Of a stretch of DNA of 64,000 nucleotides, positions 48,035 to 56,026 are shown piece by piece. The position numbers and the translations under genes were made by a program. The notes beneath the pieces are model-generated. The model saw only the letters and a list, made by a program, of their open reading frames with translations. It was not told where the DNA came from and did not search any database. This DNA comes from DATEDA01 sp963744255 (lineage in GTDB: Bacteria > Pseudomonadota > Gammaproteobacteria > Burkholderiales > SG8-39). Each line of letters starts with the position of its first letter. Position 1 is the first letter of the stretch. Location: contig CAVUSZ010000041.1 in assembly GCA_963744255.1 (NCBI GenBank), forward strand, positions 124,001 to 188,000, read 5' to 3'.

Positions 48035-48376
48035 TTATTTAAAGGCGACCCGCAGTGTGTTACGAACTCTGCGGACACCCTGAACGCTCGCCGCGATGCG
48101 CTCGGCCTCAACGATGTTTTCGTGTTGGAGTACGGTCCCGGCAAGCGTAACGACGCATTCCTTCGACGTTACGACAACGCTTCCAAGCTTGGCCCAAAGC
48201 GGACTGAACTGCAGCTTCGACTGCACCTTCATCACGAGGCTCTCATCGCGCAAAACGCCGCAAGGTTCCTGACTAACGGTTTCGGATGGTTGCAGCAGCG
48301 TCGCTGCTCCGAGCGCGGCCACGAGGATCGCCCATTTTCGTCCGATCATGACGGTCGCGATGCTTACCTCGATCAC
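48035..48376 (-). CDS. BON-domain periplasmic protein
   Basis: A small exported protein of up to 113 residues. A hydrophobic signal (MIGRKWAILVAALGAATLLQ) begins at an internal ATG (48349), which may be the true start; the GTG at 48376 gives ten more residues. The mature part has a BON domain: DESLVMKVQSKLQFSPLWAK, VVVTSKECVVTLAGTVLQHE and AERIAASVQGVRRVRNTLRV. BON proteins such as OsmY associate with membranes and help during osmotic or envelope stress. It stands alone, with no partner genes nearby. Confidence 0.75.
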   Translation of the reverse strand: MIEVSIATVMIGRKWAILVAALGAATLLQPSETVSQEPCGVLRDESLVMKVQSKLQFSPLWAKLGSVVVTSKECVVTLAGTVLQHENIVEAERIAASVQGVRRVRNTLRVAFK

Positions 48377-48418
48377 GCAATAGGTCTGCCTGAAAAGGGT
48401 TCGACCGGATTGGGGAGG

Positions 48419-48721
48419 CTAACCAATTGGCTTGGGCTTTCGTCCATACGCTGCAGGCGGGATGAAGCCCGATATTCGACATAGCCATCCGTCCCTACGC
48501 TCACCGTCCCGGTAACGAATCAAGTTGCATGTGACGACTCGCCCGGTAGCAGCCAGACCCAAGACGCGCTGGCGCACGATCTCAAGCGGTATGCCCATTT
48601 CTTCGGCGATCTCTGAATCCAACCGCTCGCCGTGCTTCCGGAGGAAGTCCAAGATTTCGGTCAAAGACAGACTGTCCTCGCACAGAACCGCGCTGGAAGT
48701 GACTTCGGCGCTGTTATACAA
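48419..48721 (-). CDS. Small winged-helix-like protein
   Basis: A 100-residue protein if it starts with the TTG at 48721. The core LSLTEILDFLRKHGERLDSE followed by IAEEMGIPLEIVRQRVLGLA looks like a winged helix-turn-helix of the kind used by small regulators, with a wing around TGRVVTCNLIRYRDGERRDG. The C-terminal FIPPAAYGRKPKPIG is basic. The start codon is uncertain and no ribosome binding site is clear. It follows the 94-residue unknown gene with 17 bases between, so they may form a pair. Regulatory role is inference. Confidence 0.5.
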   Translation of the reverse strand: MYNSAEVTSSAVLCEDSLSLTEILDFLRKHGERLDSEIAEEMGIPLEIVRQRVLGLAATGRVVTCNLIRYRDGERRDGWLCRISGFIPPAAYGRKPKPIG

Positions 48722-48738
48722 GCTTGTCTGGAGTCTAC

Positions 48739-49023
48739 TTACAAAGAGGGACCAACGAGCTTTAAGACCTTCGCCGCCGGCGTCGCATGGCCGATATCGC
48801 GGAGAGTGTCCGCGAATATTTCTTCCGACTCTACGTTGCCCCTCTCGTCGAGCACACGGAGGCTCGCTGGCCGGTGCAGAGTCGCGTACGCTCGAGCGAA
48901 CTGCAGCGCCCGCTGGCGGCCGTGGAAATAGATCTCTGAATGCAAGCTCGGCGTCACCATGACCCAACCTTCGGGTGGCCGAGGCTTGACGATGATCGTC
49001 GCGGTTGCTTCTATCGTGGGCAT
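48739..49023 (-). CDS. Small protein of unknown function
   Basis: A 94-residue protein starting with ATG at 49023. It has a strand-rich first half (TIEATATIIVKPRPPEGWVM, VTPSLHSEIYFHGRQRALQF) and a helix ARAYATLHRPASLRVLDERG in the second half. There is no signal peptide and no catalytic motif. Composition is protein-like and the frame is not shared with any neighbour, so it is probably real. It may be cotranscribed with the small winged-helix-like gene downstream. I do not recognise the family. Confidence 0.5.
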   Translation of the reverse strand: MPTIEATATIIVKPRPPEGWVMVTPSLHSEIYFHGRQRALQFARAYATLHRPASLRVLDERGNVESEEIFADTLRDIGHATPAAKVLKLVGPSL

Positions 49024-49685
49024 GGGGTAACCGAACTCTTGATTGGACTATGCCTCCAGCGTACTGCTTCGCTGGCGCGCAGTGGGTCACAGAGGGTTAC
49101 ATCGGACGAGCGGCGGAAAACCCAGCGCTACCAGTAGTCATGGCGGCGGTAATATGGTCGGTACACCACCGCCGGTGGCGGCCATAGCACTAGGTGCCCG
49201 CCACACTTGGGGGCAAATCTTGTTAGTCGCGCTCAGCGCAAATGCGCTCGCCGGCGCGCGATCAGCGCAAGACGATGACCCCGTTTTATCCAATCGACGC
49301 TTGCATGGGACTCTACTGAATTTAGCTGGTCGATCAGGTCGGCACTTTGCCCTCGAAACTATCTGGTTTCTGACCCCTTGTGGTCCAGAAATTCGGCCGA
49401 GGTCGAGCGAGCATGGTGAGGCGGCCTGATATAGGCTCGCAGCATGGCCAAGAAGAGGACAAGCGGTTGGATCAGCTCAAGCTGTGGCAATAGGGGGGGC
49501 CACCTTCAGGTGGCTCAATCAGTGCGGGCCGCGTTAGCGGCCCGGTCAGACCCCTCAACGACCCGTGTAACTACGAGTCCCCAAGCCTGCCTAACTCGTT
49601 CGGTTCATTGTTCAGATAGCGCTGTAATCGCAAAATGGCCTGGCATGTACATGCCGATTCGAAATACCGCGAGGTAAAGCGCGCC
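49024..49685. other. Gene-poor stretch before the beta-helix lipoprotein
   Basis: About 660 bases. Open frames exist (for example 49043-49429 plus) but show no domain or ribosome binding site. A short peptide EEDKRLDQLKLWQ followed by a stop at 49447-49492 looks like the C-terminal end of a lost gene, possibly a transposase. Two adjacent hairpins follow at 49499-49544. No promoter could be assigned with confidence. Confidence 0.35.
49499..49544. repeat. Two adjacent perfect hairpins
   Basis: GCCACC (49499-49504) with GGTGGC (49509-49514), loop TTCA, is followed ten bases on by CGGGCCGC (49525-49532) with GCGGCCCG (49537-49544), loop GTTA. No T tract follows on the plus strand, so this is not an ordinary terminator in that direction. 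It may mark the end of a mobile element or act as a transcription block. Confidence 0.5.
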
Positions 49686-51014
49686 ATGAAACGATGCGAC
49701 GCGAAATCGATCGCGCGGTCGATCGGCCTCGTGCGACACCTATGGCTCAGCGTACTGTTGCTTGCCGCAGGATGCGCGGTCCCGGTGCAATACATGGTCA
49801 ATACGACCAGCGACTTGCCGGACGTGAATCCCGGCGACCGCGTGTGCGCGGGACGTTCGAATCTCTGCTCGCTGCGCGCCGCGGTGGAAGAAACGAACAC
49901 GCATTACCCGGGCGATGCCGTGCGGATCGTGTTGCCCGGGGGAATCTATGAGTTGAATGGGGCGCTCGCCCTCACTCACGACACCGTTACCGTGAGCGGC
50001 GAGGACCGGGACACGACGATCATTCACCAGGCCCAATCCGGCGAACGGGTACTGACGATCAGCGCATCGGGCGACATCTGGATCGGGGGCGTGACGTTGA
50101 GTGGCGGCAGCATAAGCATCGATAGTGGAGGGGCGGTCCGCATCGATGGCAACGGTTCTCACTCGGTCACGTTCAGCGAATGCCGCATCAGCGAGAATGT
50201 GGCCGGTTTTCAAGGTGGTGGCGTGTATGCGCAGGGAGCAGACGGGGCGCTCAATATTCTCGACTGCGTCGTGGCAAACAACGATTCGACCGGCTCCGGA
50301 TGCACGTTCGGCGGGGGACAAAGCGGCGGCGGAGGCATCATGACCAATGGCCCGAGGCTCACCCTCTTCAGGAGCGAAGTCCGCGACAATTGCGGCAGCA
50401 ATGGCGGAGGCGTCCGGATTCATGGCGGCACCGACCATTTGATCCTTCTATCGACAGTCGCCGGCAACGGCGCCGCGACCCGCGCGGGAGGCCTGTACAT
50501 TCAGAACGGAGGAGGTCGTATCGAGGACAGCACCATCGCCGAAAATTCGGGACCCGAAGCGGGCGGGATTCTTATCAGCGGGGGGCAAACAATCGAGATA
50601 TATAGCGCCACGATCGTCGGCAACACTAGCCTCGGCACGAGTTATGGCCCGACGGGAGCGGGCGGTATCCGCTCCGCCGATAGCGCTCAGGTGATGCTTC
50701 GAAACACGGTCATCGCGTCCAACAACGGCGTCCCGGTAGATTGTGCGGGGGAGTTATTTTCCGTCGGCGGCACTTTCATCGGTACTCACCAGGACGAGTG
50801 CGTGTTCACTGGCGGGGCGACCGACGTGCTGAACGGCGGTTCTCCGGGGCTGGGAGCGCTCTCTCAAGGCAGCGGACCCACGCGATCGATGTTGCCATTT
50901 CCTGACAGCCCGCTCGTCAACGCAGGCGTATCTGGTTGCGATCCGATCGACCAGCGCGGTCAGCCTGCGCCGGTGGGCGCCGCCTGCGACATCGGAGCCG
51001 TCGAAAGACAATAG
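49686..51014 (+). CDS. CSLREA-domain lipoprotein with right-handed beta-helix
   Basis: A surface or periplasmic protein of 442 residues. ATG 49686 is preferred over 49635 because GAGG lies nine bases upstream and the lipoprotein signal follows directly, with Cys30 in LLLAAGC. The mature start has NTTSDLPDVNPGDRVC and the CSLRAAVEETN motif of CSLREA proteins, then many short repeats such as GGGVYAQGADGALNILDCVV and GGGVRIHGGTDHLILLSTVA that form parallel beta-helix rungs. The end, PLVNAGVSGCDPIDQRG with DIGAVERQ, is the choice-of-anchor Q type. Such proteins bind or degrade polysaccharides or act in adhesion; no catalytic site is clear. Confidence 0.82.
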   Translation: MKRCDAKSIARSIGLVRHLWLSVLLLAAGCAVPVQYMVNTTSDLPDVNPGDRVCAGRSNLCSLRAAVEETNTHYPGDAVRIVLPGGIYELNGALALTHDTVTVSGEDRDTTIIHQAQSGERVLTISASGDIWIGGVTLSGGSISIDSGGAVRIDGNGSHSVTFSECRISENVAGFQGGGVYAQGADGALNILDCVVANNDSTGSGCTFGGGQSGGGGIMTNGPRLTLFRSEVRDNCGSNGGGVRIHGGTDHLILLSTVAGNGAATRAGGLYIQNGGGRIEDSTIAENSGPEAGGILISGGQTIEIYSATIVGNTSLGTSYGPTGAGGIRSADSAQVMLRNTVIASNNGVPVDCAGELFSVGGTFIGTHQDECVFTGGATDVLNGGSPGLGALSQGSGPTRSMLPFPDSPLVNAGVSGCDPIDQRGQPAPVGAACDIGAVERQ

Positions 51015-51510
51015 CCGGCCGGGGACTGGTCGCCTACGGATACCCGAAGCGCGATCAAGTACCGACGTTCACGGGTAGGACGAAACGTCTTTAGGCCTGT
51101 TCCGGTTCGATCAGCTTTGCATCGTCGTTCCTAGGATCATTCCTTCGGCCGGATACGGCGCTAGGATGTTCGCGATCTCTACGTTCTCTCGATCCAGCCA
51201 GCGGGGCATGGTCCTTCGGTTGGACGATCAGCGGCCTGAGTATCTAGCCACGAGGAGCTCCGCGAACGCGACCCGGACTTCGTGGCGAAGTATGAATCGC
51301 TGCATTCGGATCGCGCGGTGGTGAACGGATAGCGTACCGGGAGTACAGGGATCCGGCCACTGGAAAAAGGCCCCGGGCCGTCAGGCGGGTCCAGGACGCG
51401 GACGACATGACCCGGGCGAGCGAGGTAACCTTCCTTCTACGCGAGACTGTGAGGTGATCCAATGGGTGAACGAGCAACTCCTGAACCCCGCTGCAGAAAT
51501 GAGCTGAACC
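51015..51510. other. Gene-poor spacer before sixA
   Basis: About 500 bases with short peptide-like fragments only: EELRERDPDFVAKYESLHSD near 51260 and VIQWVNEQLLNPAAEMS ending just before sixA. These look like the tails of lost or frameshifted genes but are not identifiable. No promoter or terminator with strong features. Confidence 0.3.
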
Positions 51511-51990
51511 ATGCGCGTATATCTCGTTCAGCACGGTGAGGCGCATGCCGAAGCGGTGAGCCCGGAACGCGCGCTCACGCCGCGCGGCCGCAGTGATGTC
51601 GAACGCATCGCCGCGTTGCTCGCGAACGGCGGCGTGCGAGTCGCCAAGGTCTTCCACAGCGGCAAGACCCGTGCGCGTCAGACTGCGGAATTGCTTGCTA
51701 CACGCCTCGCTCCGGGCGTTACGTCCGAAGCCCTCGACGGCATCAATCCCGACGATCCGGTCGAGCCGATGGCGGACCGGCTGCGGGGTTGGAGCGAAGA
51801 CGCGCTGGTGGCGGAACACCAGCCCTTCATGGGGAAGCTCGTCTCACTACTTGTCGCCGGACGCAGCGAGCCACCGCTGGTGGCGTATCAGCAGGGGAGC
51901 GTCGTGTGCCTCGAACGCGATATGGCGGGCCGCTGGGTACTCGCTTGGATGGTGCGGCCGGAGCTTGTTGCTCGTGGCTTATCGGCGTGA
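51511..51990 (+). CDS. sixA: SixA-type phosphohistidine phosphatase
   Basis: A 159-residue histidine-phosphatase-fold protein that removes phosphate from phosphohistidine, in other bacteria on NPr or HPt proteins. The fold is clear from YLVQHGEAHAEAVSPERALT, VFHSGKTRARQTAELLATRL with the second Arg, DGINPDDPVE and VAEHQPFMGKLVSLLVAG with the second catalytic His. In the first motif the usual RHG is QHG: the phosphate-binding Arg is replaced by Gln at residue 7, a change seen in several SixA-like proteins but which should alter catalysis. The gene stands alone, convergent with the CBS-domain gene. Confidence 0.85.
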   Translation: MRVYLVQHGEAHAEAVSPERALTPRGRSDVERIAALLANGGVRVAKVFHSGKTRARQTAELLATRLAPGVTSEALDGINPDDPVEPMADRLRGWSEDALVAEHQPFMGKLVSLLVAGRSEPPLVAYQQGSVVCLERDMAGRWVLAWMVRPELVARGLSA

Positions 51991-52061
51991 CCCATCCGGC
52001 ACCAAACGCGAGGCACGCCCACGAACGTCGCTCACTACCGTAGGAACGCGCTCCTACGCGC

Positions 52062-52496
52062 TCACCGCTCGCCCATGATGTAGCGCTCGAGGTGCTCGAT
52101 GACGATTCGCTGCTCGGCGATGATGTCCTTGACCAGGTCGCCGATCGAGATGATGCCGATCACCTTCCCGCCTTCCATGACGGGCAGATGGCGGATCCGC
52201 TTTTCGGTCATGAGCGCCATGCAATCCTCGTTGGTGCGCTCGGGACCGACGCACAGTACATCGGTCGTCATGACGTCCTGCACCTTGAGATCCTTCGACG
52301 ATTTGCCATGCAGCGCGACCTTGCGGGCATAGTCGCGCTCGGTAAAGATGCCGACCAGCCTGTCGCCCTCCATGACTAGTGCCGACCCGATGCCTTTGTC
52401 CGCGAAGAGCTTGAGGCATTCGAGGACCGAGGCAGTCGGTGAGATCGAGTGGAGGACGGTGCCCTTGTCTTTCAACAGCTGCGCAACGCTTTTCAT
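52062..52496 (-). CDS. Tandem CBS-domain protein
   Basis: A 144-residue cytoplasmic protein made of two CBS motifs forming one Bateman module (LLKDKGTVLHSISPTASVLE, GIGSALVMEGDRLVGIFTER, then DVMTTDVLCVGPERTNEDCM, RIRHLPVMEGGKVIGIISIG). Such stand-alone CBS proteins sense adenosine nucleotides or similar and can act as redox or energy regulators. AGGAGGA precedes the ATG (52496) by three bases. Nearby genes give no clear partner. Confidence 0.87.
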   Translation of the reverse strand: MKSVAQLLKDKGTVLHSISPTASVLECLKLFADKGIGSALVMEGDRLVGIFTERDYARKVALHGKSSKDLKVQDVMTTDVLCVGPERTNEDCMALMTEKRIRHLPVMEGGKVIGIISIGDLVKDIIAEQRIVIEHLERYIMGER

Positions 52497-52578
52497 CGAT
52501 CCTCCTTGCGACAACCGCAGGCACGGCCTCCGCCGCGCCAGACTTCGGGCGTGCCGAACTGCTCGACCAGGTTCACGC

Positions 52579-52791
52579 TCACGACGACTTGGGTCGGTCT
52601 TCGTCGTGGCCGTTCTCGGGCTCCGGGGCGCCCACTTGCGCCGCATCGGCGGGACGCAGCGGCGCACGGCGTAGCCCCTGGAGCTGCTCGAGCAGCGTCG
52701 GCAGCCGCGGCGGCGATTCGCCCGGCCGAAGCCCCCGGTGGATGCGACGGGACTCGTGGGACGTCATTGCGGTCGGAGAGTCTGCTTTCAT
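52579..52791 (-). CDS. Possible small protein of unknown function
   Basis: A 70-codon frame upstream of the CBS gene (start MKADSPTAMTSHESRRIHRG, end EPENGHDEDRPKSS). It has no clear ribosome binding site and is Pro/Arg/Glu-rich. It may be chance in a 370-base gap between the CBS and esterase genes. Nothing else is visible in that gap. Confidence 0.2.
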   Translation of the reverse strand: MKADSPTAMTSHESRRIHRGLRPGESPPRLPTLLEQLQGLRRAPLRPADAAQVGAPEPENGHDEDRPKSS

Positions 52792-52865
52792 GATAGCGCT
52801 CCCGCGGCATTCATGACGACAAGTGTCGAACTGTTGCCGACATTCATATCGCCCCTAAAGCAGCT

Positions 52866-54092
52866 TTACGATCGTTGCTCAAGAGTGCTTTGATAAAAAA
52901 AGCGAATCATCTCGCGCGCAGCGTCCGGGCCCTTCGGATCCACGTACGAGCCGGGCGGGCTCCCGCCAAACCACGCGTGACCGCCTCCATGCACCAGCCA
53001 GTATTCGAGAACAACGCGTCCCGTCGAATCGCGGTGAACGGTGCGGGTATAGGCGTGACCGCCCGGCACTTCGCCGCGTTCTGTCGAGGTATCGGCCCTC
53101 GATGCGCCGTTCTGCTCCACCGATCGCGAGACTACCTGCTCGCCGTTTCGAGGATGTACGGTCTTATCCCGATCGCCGTGAAACACGATCGTCGGTGTTG
53201 CCGGCGCTCGCGGCGTTGACTCGCTATTGCGGCCAGCCATCATTCCGCGCATGGCGGCGAACGCGGACGGAAGATCGTGCGCGCTTCCGCAGGCGAGACC
53301 CGAGTGGACGCCAACGGCCGCGTAGAGCTCAGGATAGGCCGCGCCTAGGACGGCGGCCATTGCGCCGCCGGCCGACAGTCCAGCGACATAGACCTTAGCT
53401 GGGTCAATCCGGTAGCGATTCATGACTTCACGCGTCATGCCGGCGAGGATTGCCGGCTCGCCTTGGTCTCGGCGCTGGTCGCCGCGCTTAAACCAATTCC
53501 AGCATCGCGAAGGGTTGGCAGCACGGGTCTGCTCGGGATAGAGAACAAGACACTGCCGCTCCTCGGCAAGCCCATTCATTCGGGTGCCGTTTGCAAGGTC
53601 GTCGGGTGTTTGCGTGCAACCGTGCAACATGACAACAAGGGGGAGCGGTTGTCCCGAGTAGGTCGTCGGGATGTAGAGCTTGTAGGGGCGTGCCCCGGCT
53701 TGATTGGCATAAGCTCCGGTGACGAACTGTCCCGGTTGCCCGTCAACCACCGTCGTCTCGGGGCGCGGGACGTCGGCGACTGAGTCGCGGTCGCGCCGGC
53801 CACGCAAGAAACGCTCGAGGCTGAAGCGCTGGGATAGGTCATCGCGCGCTGCCCTTCGAAGTGGAGTCAGATCACGGTCCGCGGGCTCCGCGACCGCTGA
53901 GAACTCGACGTCGATAACGTCGTTATTCGCGCCGCCGTCGCGGTCGGACGCGTGGCGCTCGGCACCTTCGGCGGCTGCCGAACTGTGCCGAAGGGTCCGC
54001 TGAATGAGGGCCGTGGCTTCAAGAAGACGTCCCGCACGCGTGAGCCGAGTTGCCTCTAGGAGGCCGCTGGGTATTCCTTTGTTCGTCACCAT
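52866..54092 (-). CDS. PHB depolymerase-family esterase
   Basis: A 408-residue alpha/beta hydrolase. After a 130-residue N-terminal region with no signal peptide, the catalytic domain shows RPYKLYIPTTYSGQPLPLVV followed by MLHGCTQTPDDLANGTRMN (oxyanion loop), the nucleophile elbow VAGLSAGGAMAAVLG, TIVFHGDRDKTVHPRNGEQV with the acid, and WLVHGGGHAWFGGSP with the catalytic His. The same domain occurs in short-chain PHA depolymerases, LpqC and feruloyl esterases. Lacking a signal peptide, it probably works on intracellular polyester granules or an ester. The ATG at 54092 has GGGA upstream. The neighbouring CopG-type gene is its usual companion. Confidence 0.82.
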   Translation of the reverse strand: MVTNKGIPSGLLEATRLTRAGRLLEATALIQRTLRHSSAAAEGAERHASDRDGGANNDVIDVEFSAVAEPADRDLTPLRRAARDDLSQRFSLERFLRGRRDRDSVADVPRPETTVVDGQPGQFVTGAYANQAGARPYKLYIPTTYSGQPLPLVVMLHGCTQTPDDLANGTRMNGLAEERQCLVLYPEQTRAANPSRCWNWFKRGDQRRDQGEPAILAGMTREVMNRYRIDPAKVYVAGLSAGGAMAAVLGAAYPELYAAVGVHSGLACGSAHDLPSAFAAMRGMMAGRNSESTPRAPATPTIVFHGDRDKTVHPRNGEQVVSRSVEQNGASRADTSTERGEVPGGHAYTRTVHRDSTGRVVLEYWLVHGGGHAWFGGSPPGSYVDPKGPDAAREMIRFFYQSTLEQRS

Positions 54093-54121
54093 GATGTCCC
54101 TTCGCAAGAGTCGATAGGCAG

Positions 54122-54544
54122 CTAGCGGATACGCTCGGCCAGCGCAGCCTTCAATTTCGGACTGGCGCGCAGGGCACCCAGGACCACGATGGAGGCGATC
54201 GTTTGCACGGCGAGCTGCGCCGGTACGTCGTCGTCGATCGTCGCTAGGCCAAGTACCTGGATATGCAGTTGCTCGCCGGCGTCCCGCACGCGCTCGAGAT
54301 CCTGGCGGGTGTAGCGCTGCAAACCGAGCACCAACGAACGTCGCGCCACGGTCTGCTTCAGGACGTCGCCGTGGCTGCCAAGCTGACTGCGGATTGCCAT
54401 TCGAATGAAATCCGTGCGGTTGGAATAGAACCCTTCCTGCACGAGCAAATCGATCTGTCCAAGATCGACGTACCCGAGATTGATCGTGATCTTTTCCGAG
54501 TCGGGCTCTTTGCGCCGCGGCTCGACCACCCGAAGTTTGACCAT
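54122..54544 (-). CDS. CopG/ribbon-helix-helix family regulator
   Basis: A 140-residue protein whose first 55 residues form a ribbon-helix-helix domain: KITINLGYVDLGQIDLLVQE is the strand and first helix, GFYSNRTDFIRMAIRSQLGS the second helix. The C-terminal 80 residues (LVLGLQRYTRQDLERVRDAG, LRASPKLKAALAERI) may bind a ligand or partner. It precedes the depolymerase-like gene in the same direction and is commonly found beside it in Burkholderiales, so it probably represses that gene and itself. Its start codon lies inside the phased CCATC repeats. Confidence 0.8.
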   Translation of the reverse strand: MVKLRVVEPRRKEPDSEKITINLGYVDLGQIDLLVQEGFYSNRTDFIRMAIRSQLGSHGDVLKQTVARRSLVLGLQRYTRQDLERVRDAGEQLHIQVLGLATIDDDVPAQLAVQTIASIVVLGALRASPKLKAALAERIR

Positions 54545-54568
54545 CTATACACCATCCACTAGCCATCC
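54541..54568 (-). promoter_or_regulatory. 11-bp phased repeats over the CopG start
   Basis: CCATCT or CCATCC begins at 54541, 54552 and 54563, exactly 11 bases apart (GGATGG on the coding strand), overlapping the start codon of the CopG-type gene. Ribbon-helix-helix proteins bind short repeats spaced by about one helical turn near their own promoters, so this is a strong operator candidate. An AT-rich segment at 54575-54590 just upstream could supply the -10 box. Confidence 0.55.
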
Positions 54569-54657
54569 AATGGGATGATACAATATATCACAGACTGCGA
54601 GTGAGGGCGAACCAAGAGTCGCCACGTAGCAGTCCCGGAGGGCGGCGGCGGGAGCGC

Positions 54658-54720
54658 TTGACCGGGACCGCCTTATGGCGCTATGCTCCTTGAAACTCTT
54701 GACAGGAGTACGCAGGAGTA
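54658..54720 (+). promoter_or_regulatory. Promoter and 10-bp repeats of the RES toxin-antitoxin operon
   Basis: TTGACC (54658-54663) and TATGCT (54682-54687) with an 18-base spacer form a plausible sigma-70 promoter. Downstream, CAGGAGTA is repeated at 54703-54710 and 54713-54720, ten bases apart; the second copy also serves as the Shine-Dalgarno for the ATG at 54725. The repeat may be an operator for the antitoxin. Confidence 0.5.
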
Positions 54721-54724
54721 AACG

Positions 54725-55334
54725 ATGTCCAACGCAAAACTCAGGGTCGCGGGCGTGGCACTTGCCGCGCCGCCTGCCGCGAAGCTGCGGAGCATGTTCG
54801 CGGCCTCGGCCGAGGCGCTTCTCGCGAACCGGCCGCTGCGGGCCGCCTCATCGCCGCCGGTCCAGCCCGGCTCGGCATTGTCCAAGGGCGAGCTGGCGGC
54901 GCTGGCCGCGGTTGGTCTCTCGACCAAGCCCTGGCCGCCCGAGCAGGCCGACGACCCGCTTAACGCAGACGATCGTCGACTACGTGGCGCTCATCGAGAC
55001 GAGCTTGAGCACCGCGGAGGTGTCACGCATGCTGCAGGTCGACGTGAGCCGCGTCCGGCAGCGCTTGCGCGAGCGCTCCCTCCTCGGCGTCGAATACGAG
55101 GGCGAGTGGCGATTGCCCAAGTTCCAGTTCGAGCGCCGCAAAGTGCTCCCTGGGCTTGCGACGGTCCTCGCCGCGCTGCCCGCAGAAATGAACGCGCTCG
55201 AGGTCGCGGAGTGGTTCCTGAGCCGGAATCCCGATCTCGAGATCGAAGGCAAGGACGAGCCACTCAGCCCCCGGCACTGGTTGCTCCGCGGCCTGCCGCC
55301 GGACCGCGTGGCGGAGCTTGCGCGCGGCCTTTAG
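54725..55334 (+). pseudogene. RES-partner antitoxin (Xre/ParS-MbcA-like), frameshifted
   Basis: The first part (MSNAKLRVAGVALAAPPAAK onward) is in one frame; from about 54962 the match runs in the next frame with QTIVDYVALIETSLSTAEVS, a helix-turn-helix RMLQVDVSRVRQRLRERSLL and a C-terminal ALEVAEWFLSRNPDLEIEGK that resembles the toxin-binding domain of MbcA/ParS-type antitoxins. One extra base near 54962 would give a protein of 202 residues. As written the antitoxin is broken, which should be toxic next to an active toxin, so a base-calling error or toxin inactivation is likely. The TAG stop precedes the toxin GTG by eight bases. Confidence 0.7.
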
Positions 55335-55342
55335 GCGCTCGA

Positions 55343-55984
55343 GTGCCGAAGTTCCCGGATCCGCCGGGTGTCGATGCAGTGAGCCGCGTCGACCCCGCGG
55401 TGAGGACGCTCGCGAAGGGCGTAAGCCTCGCCCGCGTGTACTTTACGGGCGGCGACCATCCAACCCGCTGGAACGAGTTTCGACACTATGGTCCGACCAA
55501 CGCCCGCTTCGACCATCACGGCCTTGACGCGCGCGGCGAGCCGGGCACACAGGACCGGTCCATCCTGTACTGCGCAGCCGCCGCCGACACGTGTTTCGCG
55601 GAGGTCTTCCAGGAGACGCGGCGGATCAACCGGACGCGACGCGCGCCCTGGCTCGCGGTCTTCGCCCTGGCGCGTGACGTGCAACTGCTCGATCTGACTG
55701 GCCCGTATCCGACGCGTGTCGGTGCCTCAATGGCGATCAATACCGGCCACCGCGGCCGGGCGCGCGCCTGGGCGAGGACGTTCTACGACGCGTACCCGAT
55801 GCTACAGGGCCTCTACTACCCGTCCTCGATGAATGGCAACGAGCCCGCCCTCGCCCTGAACGATCGGGCCGAGCGCTCCGGTTGCGTGCCGGAGTATCCC
55901 GATTTCAACCGGGCGCTTGCCGACGATGTGCTGCTCGATGTCCTCAAGCACATCGCCCACCAGCTCGGATACGGCCTTCTCTGA
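55343..55984 (+). CDS. RES-domain toxin
   Basis: A 213-residue RES-domain protein; characterised members (MbcT, ParT, RES from Pseudomonas) degrade NAD or modify phosphoribosyl pyrophosphate synthetase. The family order is visible: LARVYFTGGDHPTRWNEFRH with the first Arg, FDHHGLDARGEPGTQDRSIL, YCAAAADTCFAEVFQETRRI with the conserved Glu, and LQGLYYPSSMNGNEPALALN with the active-site Tyr/Ser. The start is GTG, overlapping nothing but eight bases after the antitoxin stop. Its frame is intact. It forms a type II toxin-antitoxin pair with the gene upstream. Confidence 0.82.
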   Translation: MPKFPDPPGVDAVSRVDPAVRTLAKGVSLARVYFTGGDHPTRWNEFRHYGPTNARFDHHGLDARGEPGTQDRSILYCAAAADTCFAEVFQETRRINRTRRAPWLAVFALARDVQLLDLTGPYPTRVGASMAINTGHRGRARAWARTFYDAYPMLQGLYYPSSMNGNEPALALNDRAERSGCVPEYPDFNRALADDVLLDVLKHIAHQLGYGLL

Positions 55985-56026
55985 CGGAAAGAGCCGGCGG
56001 TCAGGATTCAGCACCCTTGTGGTCCA

